Below, in pieces: positions 39,169 to 40,998 of a stretch of DNA of 40,998 bases; the first letter of the stretch is position 1, and each line of letters starts with the position of its first letter. A model generated the notes under the pieces. That model saw nothing but the letters and a program-made list of their open reading frames with translations. It was not told the origin of the DNA and made no database searches. The position numbers were made by a program, and so were the translations under genes. Source of the DNA: an uncultured Eubacteriales bacterium (lineage in GTDB: Bacteria > Bacillota > Clostridia > Christensenellales > UBA1242); the NCBI GenBank assembly GCA_900552105.1, contig URYH01000014.1, forward strand, positions 1 through 40,998, in the 5' to 3' direction.

Positions 39169-40265
39169 AGAATATAAAAAAGCTCTTATCACAACAACGT
39201 CATGAAATCTTACCAAGTAATGCAATAAAAGAAAACATTAAACAAAAAATCACATTTGAGCAAAAACAAACTTCTCCTGTTTATGCACACAATGGACAGC
39301 AAAAAGCGGAAAATACTTTTAATATAAAGTTGCTTGTTTGTTCAATTGCATTAATTTTGGTGTTGGTTGTTGGAATATTTGTTCCTATTATATTAAACAA
39401 AAATAATGATAAAGGGAAAAGCCAAATCTTTAATAAATTTACACAGGTTACTAATGCAGAAACATTTTTTGCTTATAGTGCAGCTTCAGTCGGAGACTTA
39501 TTGTCATCACCTTATACAGAGGCAAATTGTTCAGTTATACCGAATTCAATGTCTGTTAGAACACGTGTAGCACAAACAAAAGAGTCGGATTTAGATTCTG
39601 CACAAACAGAAATAATTGATAGATACATGTCTCTAGTTATGAATTTGTTTGGTGAAAGTAAAATTGAAAGCAACATCACAGAGGGTAATGTTGATTATCA
39701 ATTTGCTATGAATATCCATTACACTAACTTGAATGGAGAATTTGTATCTTTTAAAATGTTGTTTAATAAACGATTGTTAGGAGAAGAAAAAGAAGAAGAC
39801 GAAGTTGAACAAAATTATGCAATTGATGGAATCCTTCTAAAAGGAAATGAAAAATATCACATAGAAGGTTTGCACAAGATTGAAACAGAGGAAGGAGAGT
39901 CTGAAAGTGAAATGTTTTTTAAAGCGTTCCTAAATTCAGAAAAAACTTCATACATTGAAGTTCAACAAGATTTTGAAATTGAGAATGAAGCCGGCGAAAA
40001 CGAGATTGAGCAAGAATTTGTTTACTCATTATACAAAGATGGGAAAGTAGTAGAAAAAAATGTTATTAAATATGAGTCTGAAGACGATGAATTAACTTTG
40101 AGAATGCATGTTATAACTGAAAGAGGAACCAATAATTTATTATTTAATCTTGAGAGAATTAAGAATAAAAATGTTCTTCATGTAGTAGGTAATATTGGCG
40201 ATGAATCTATAAATTATTATATATATTTTCAAAAAGAGGGTTACCAATATTCGATAGGGAATTAA
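39165..40265 (+). CDS. Membrane protein, probable anti-sigma factor with lipoprotein-like ectodomain
   Basis: A 366-aa single-pass protein. A cytoplasmic N-terminus of about 55 residues (LLSQQRHEILPSNAIKENIKQKI) is followed by one transmembrane helix (residues about 57-78, LLVCSIALILVLVVGIFVPIIL) and a large external domain. The N-terminal segment has no canonical zinc anti-sigma motif, but its position behind an ECF sigma gene and topology fit an anti-sigma role. The ectodomain is paralogous to the lipoprotein at 37502. AGGAGGAG precedes the ATG. The function of the ectodomain is unknown. Confidence 0.75.
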   Translation: MKNIKKLLSQQRHEILPSNAIKENIKQKITFEQKQTSPVYAHNGQQKAENTFNIKLLVCSIALILVLVVGIFVPIILNKNNDKGKSQIFNKFTQVTNAETFFAYSAASVGDLLSSPYTEANCSVIPNSMSVRTRVAQTKESDLDSAQTEIIDRYMSLVMNLFGESKIESNITEGNVDYQFAMNIHYTNLNGEFVSFKMLFNKRLLGEEKEEDEVEQNYAIDGILLKGNEKYHIEGLHKIETEEGESESEMFFKAFLNSEKTSYIEVQQDFEIENEAGENEIEQEFVYSLYKDGKVVEKNVIKYESEDDELTLRMHVITERGTNNLLFNLERIKNKNVLHVVGNIGDESINYYIYFQKEGYQYSIGN

Positions 40266-40640
40266 AATATAGTGTTTATTGAAGAGCGGCGAAAAGAAAA
40301 GGGCAGCAGGAAGAAATGTAAAATAAAAGAACCGAGATTGATTCTCGGTTTTTTATAGAAATAATCTATGGAGCAAATGAGAGCAACGATACCCGCTTTA
40401 ACTCGCCAAAACTCGCCAATTTGGAGTTTTGAAAAATTTTTTATTAAAGAAAAAATCCCTGTTTGTGGACTTTTGTAGCGGTTGTGAATATATAAGTAGT
40501 CATTTAATATTAAATTTTTAAAATTTGATAAAAAATCAATTTTGCTAGTTTTTCTTTTATTTTTTATACAAAAACATATTTTGTATGTTATAATGAATAC
40601 GAAATAAGTTTATATTAAACATTGCTTAAAATCAACAAAG
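40266..40640. other. Intergenic region after the anti-sigma-like gene
   Basis: No gene is seen. It holds a terminator (40330-40356), a repeated ACTCGCCAA (40401-40409 and 40411-40419) and an inverted AAAACTC/GAGTTTT (40408-40414 and 40424-40430). Confidence 0.5.
40330..40356 (+). terminator. Terminator of the sigma operon
   Basis: AACCGAGA (40330-40337) pairs with TCTCGGTT (40343-40350), followed by TTTTAT. Confidence 0.85.
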
Positions 40641-40649
40641 GAGTAAACA

Positions 40650-40831
40650 ATGGAAGAAACAAAAGGTGTTATATATATATATTAACAAATCCATCATTCC
40701 CCGAGTATGTTAAAATTGGTTATGCAGATGATGTAAAACGCAGATTGAAAGAATTAAATCGAAGTGAATGCACGCCTTTTGCATTTAGATTATATGATTG
40801 TGGGGATGGAAATAACTACAGTATCAAATAA
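40650..40831 (+). pseudogene. Frameshifted GIY-YIG nuclease-like gene
   Basis: ATG 40650 has a good AAAGGAG upstream and begins METTKG-like sequence (MEETKGVIYI), but the frame breaks in a TA tract (40670-40682). One TA fewer would join it to ILTNPSFPEYVKIGYADDVKRRLKELNRSECTPFAFRLY, a GIY-YIG/T5orf172-type start. The catalytic Tyr/Arg region is recognisable. The frame then ends early at 40831 without the usual Glu-containing C-terminal half. A short ORF (40806-40892) in another frame may be a further fragment. It is either a decayed gene or a phase-variable one. Confidence 0.6.
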
Positions 40832-40915
40832 ACCTAGAATTGAATTTGACTTCGATACTCGTTGGAACGATTTCAAAAAAGATCATTGTTAAAAATAAAA
40901 TAAAAGAGGAAAATT

Positions 40916-40998
40916 ATGTTTTGGGCAATACTCATTCTTTTAATTTTACTCTCTGGAATCATTTTAGCTTTCAGAGAAATGGTTAATAGTTTTAGTAA
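40916..40998 (+). CDS. Partial small membrane protein (runs off the window)
   Basis: The first 27 codons are present. The start ATG 40916 has AGAGGAAAA upstream and encodes a hydrophobic N-terminus (MFWAILILLILLSGIILAF) followed by REMVNSF, so it is a signal anchor or membrane helix. The remainder is outside the window. Confidence 0.5.
   Translation, partial: MFWAILILLILLSGIILAFREMVNSFS

Overview
The window looks like chromosome of a low-GC Bacillota (Clostridia-like) bacterium, probably an uncultured gut-type lineage. Evidence: AT-rich sequence with strong GGAGG-type ribosome binding sites, consensus sigma-A promoters, a CIRCE operator, the McsA/McsB/ClpC arginine-kinase protease set, long-form HPF, an L10 leader before rplJ-rplL, and a clostridial style of short intergenic terminators. 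I cannot place it more finely from sequence alone.

Layout. 0-3.1 kb: an orphan phage-type holin (minus), a short YigZ, RecX and lysyl-tRNA synthetase, followed by a 440-bp run of hairpins. 3.5-7.4 kb: an ADP-ribosylglycohydrolase, an XRE regulator, two small unknown genes, a MazF-like toxin with an unusual acidic partner, AcpS, a small membrane protein, and a candidate structured RNA downstream of a DUF378 gene. 7.5-15.4 kb: a tight operon (YqeY, phosphoesterase, TM2 protein, MnmA), DNA polymerase IV, an amidohydrolase-fold protein that has lost its metal ligands, Tex and an unknown protein. 15.5-20.4 kb: NDK, then mcsA-mcsB-clpC and hpf, a protein-quality and hibernation block. 20.4-25.7 kb: a cell-envelope protein, a glycosyltransferase, tRNA-Arg(CCU), and an XRE regulator translationally coupled to a RelA/SpoT-like protein. 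26-32.8 kb: an ABC-F ATPase behind a promoter plus attenuator, a GNAT acetyltransferase, CIRCE-controlled clpB, and a minimal sufC-sufB pair.

32.8-35.2 kb is the most unusual part. A tyrosine recombinase is followed by tRNA-Leu(CAG), a broken tRNA-Leu copy and tmRNA. Four copies of a short hairpin-rich element (about 110 bp core) lie 3' of these RNA genes, all in the RNA-gene orientation. They are accompanied by duplicated tRNA/tmRNA 3' ends and by an inverted copy of the host T-arm. I do not recognise this element and consider it the best candidate for something undescribed.

35.3-41 kb: a collagen-like surface protein with a long DNA tandem repeat, the L10 leader with rplJ-rplL, and a divergent signalling locus. 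That locus has a lipoprotein on one strand and an ECF sigma factor plus membrane-anchored probable anti-sigma factor on the other; the ectodomain of the anti-sigma protein is homologous to the lipoprotein. A frameshifted GIY-YIG gene and a truncated membrane ORF end the window.

Limits: all calls are by eye from motifs, with no database search. Start codons were adjusted to the best ribosome binding site where the longest ORF was clearly over-extended.
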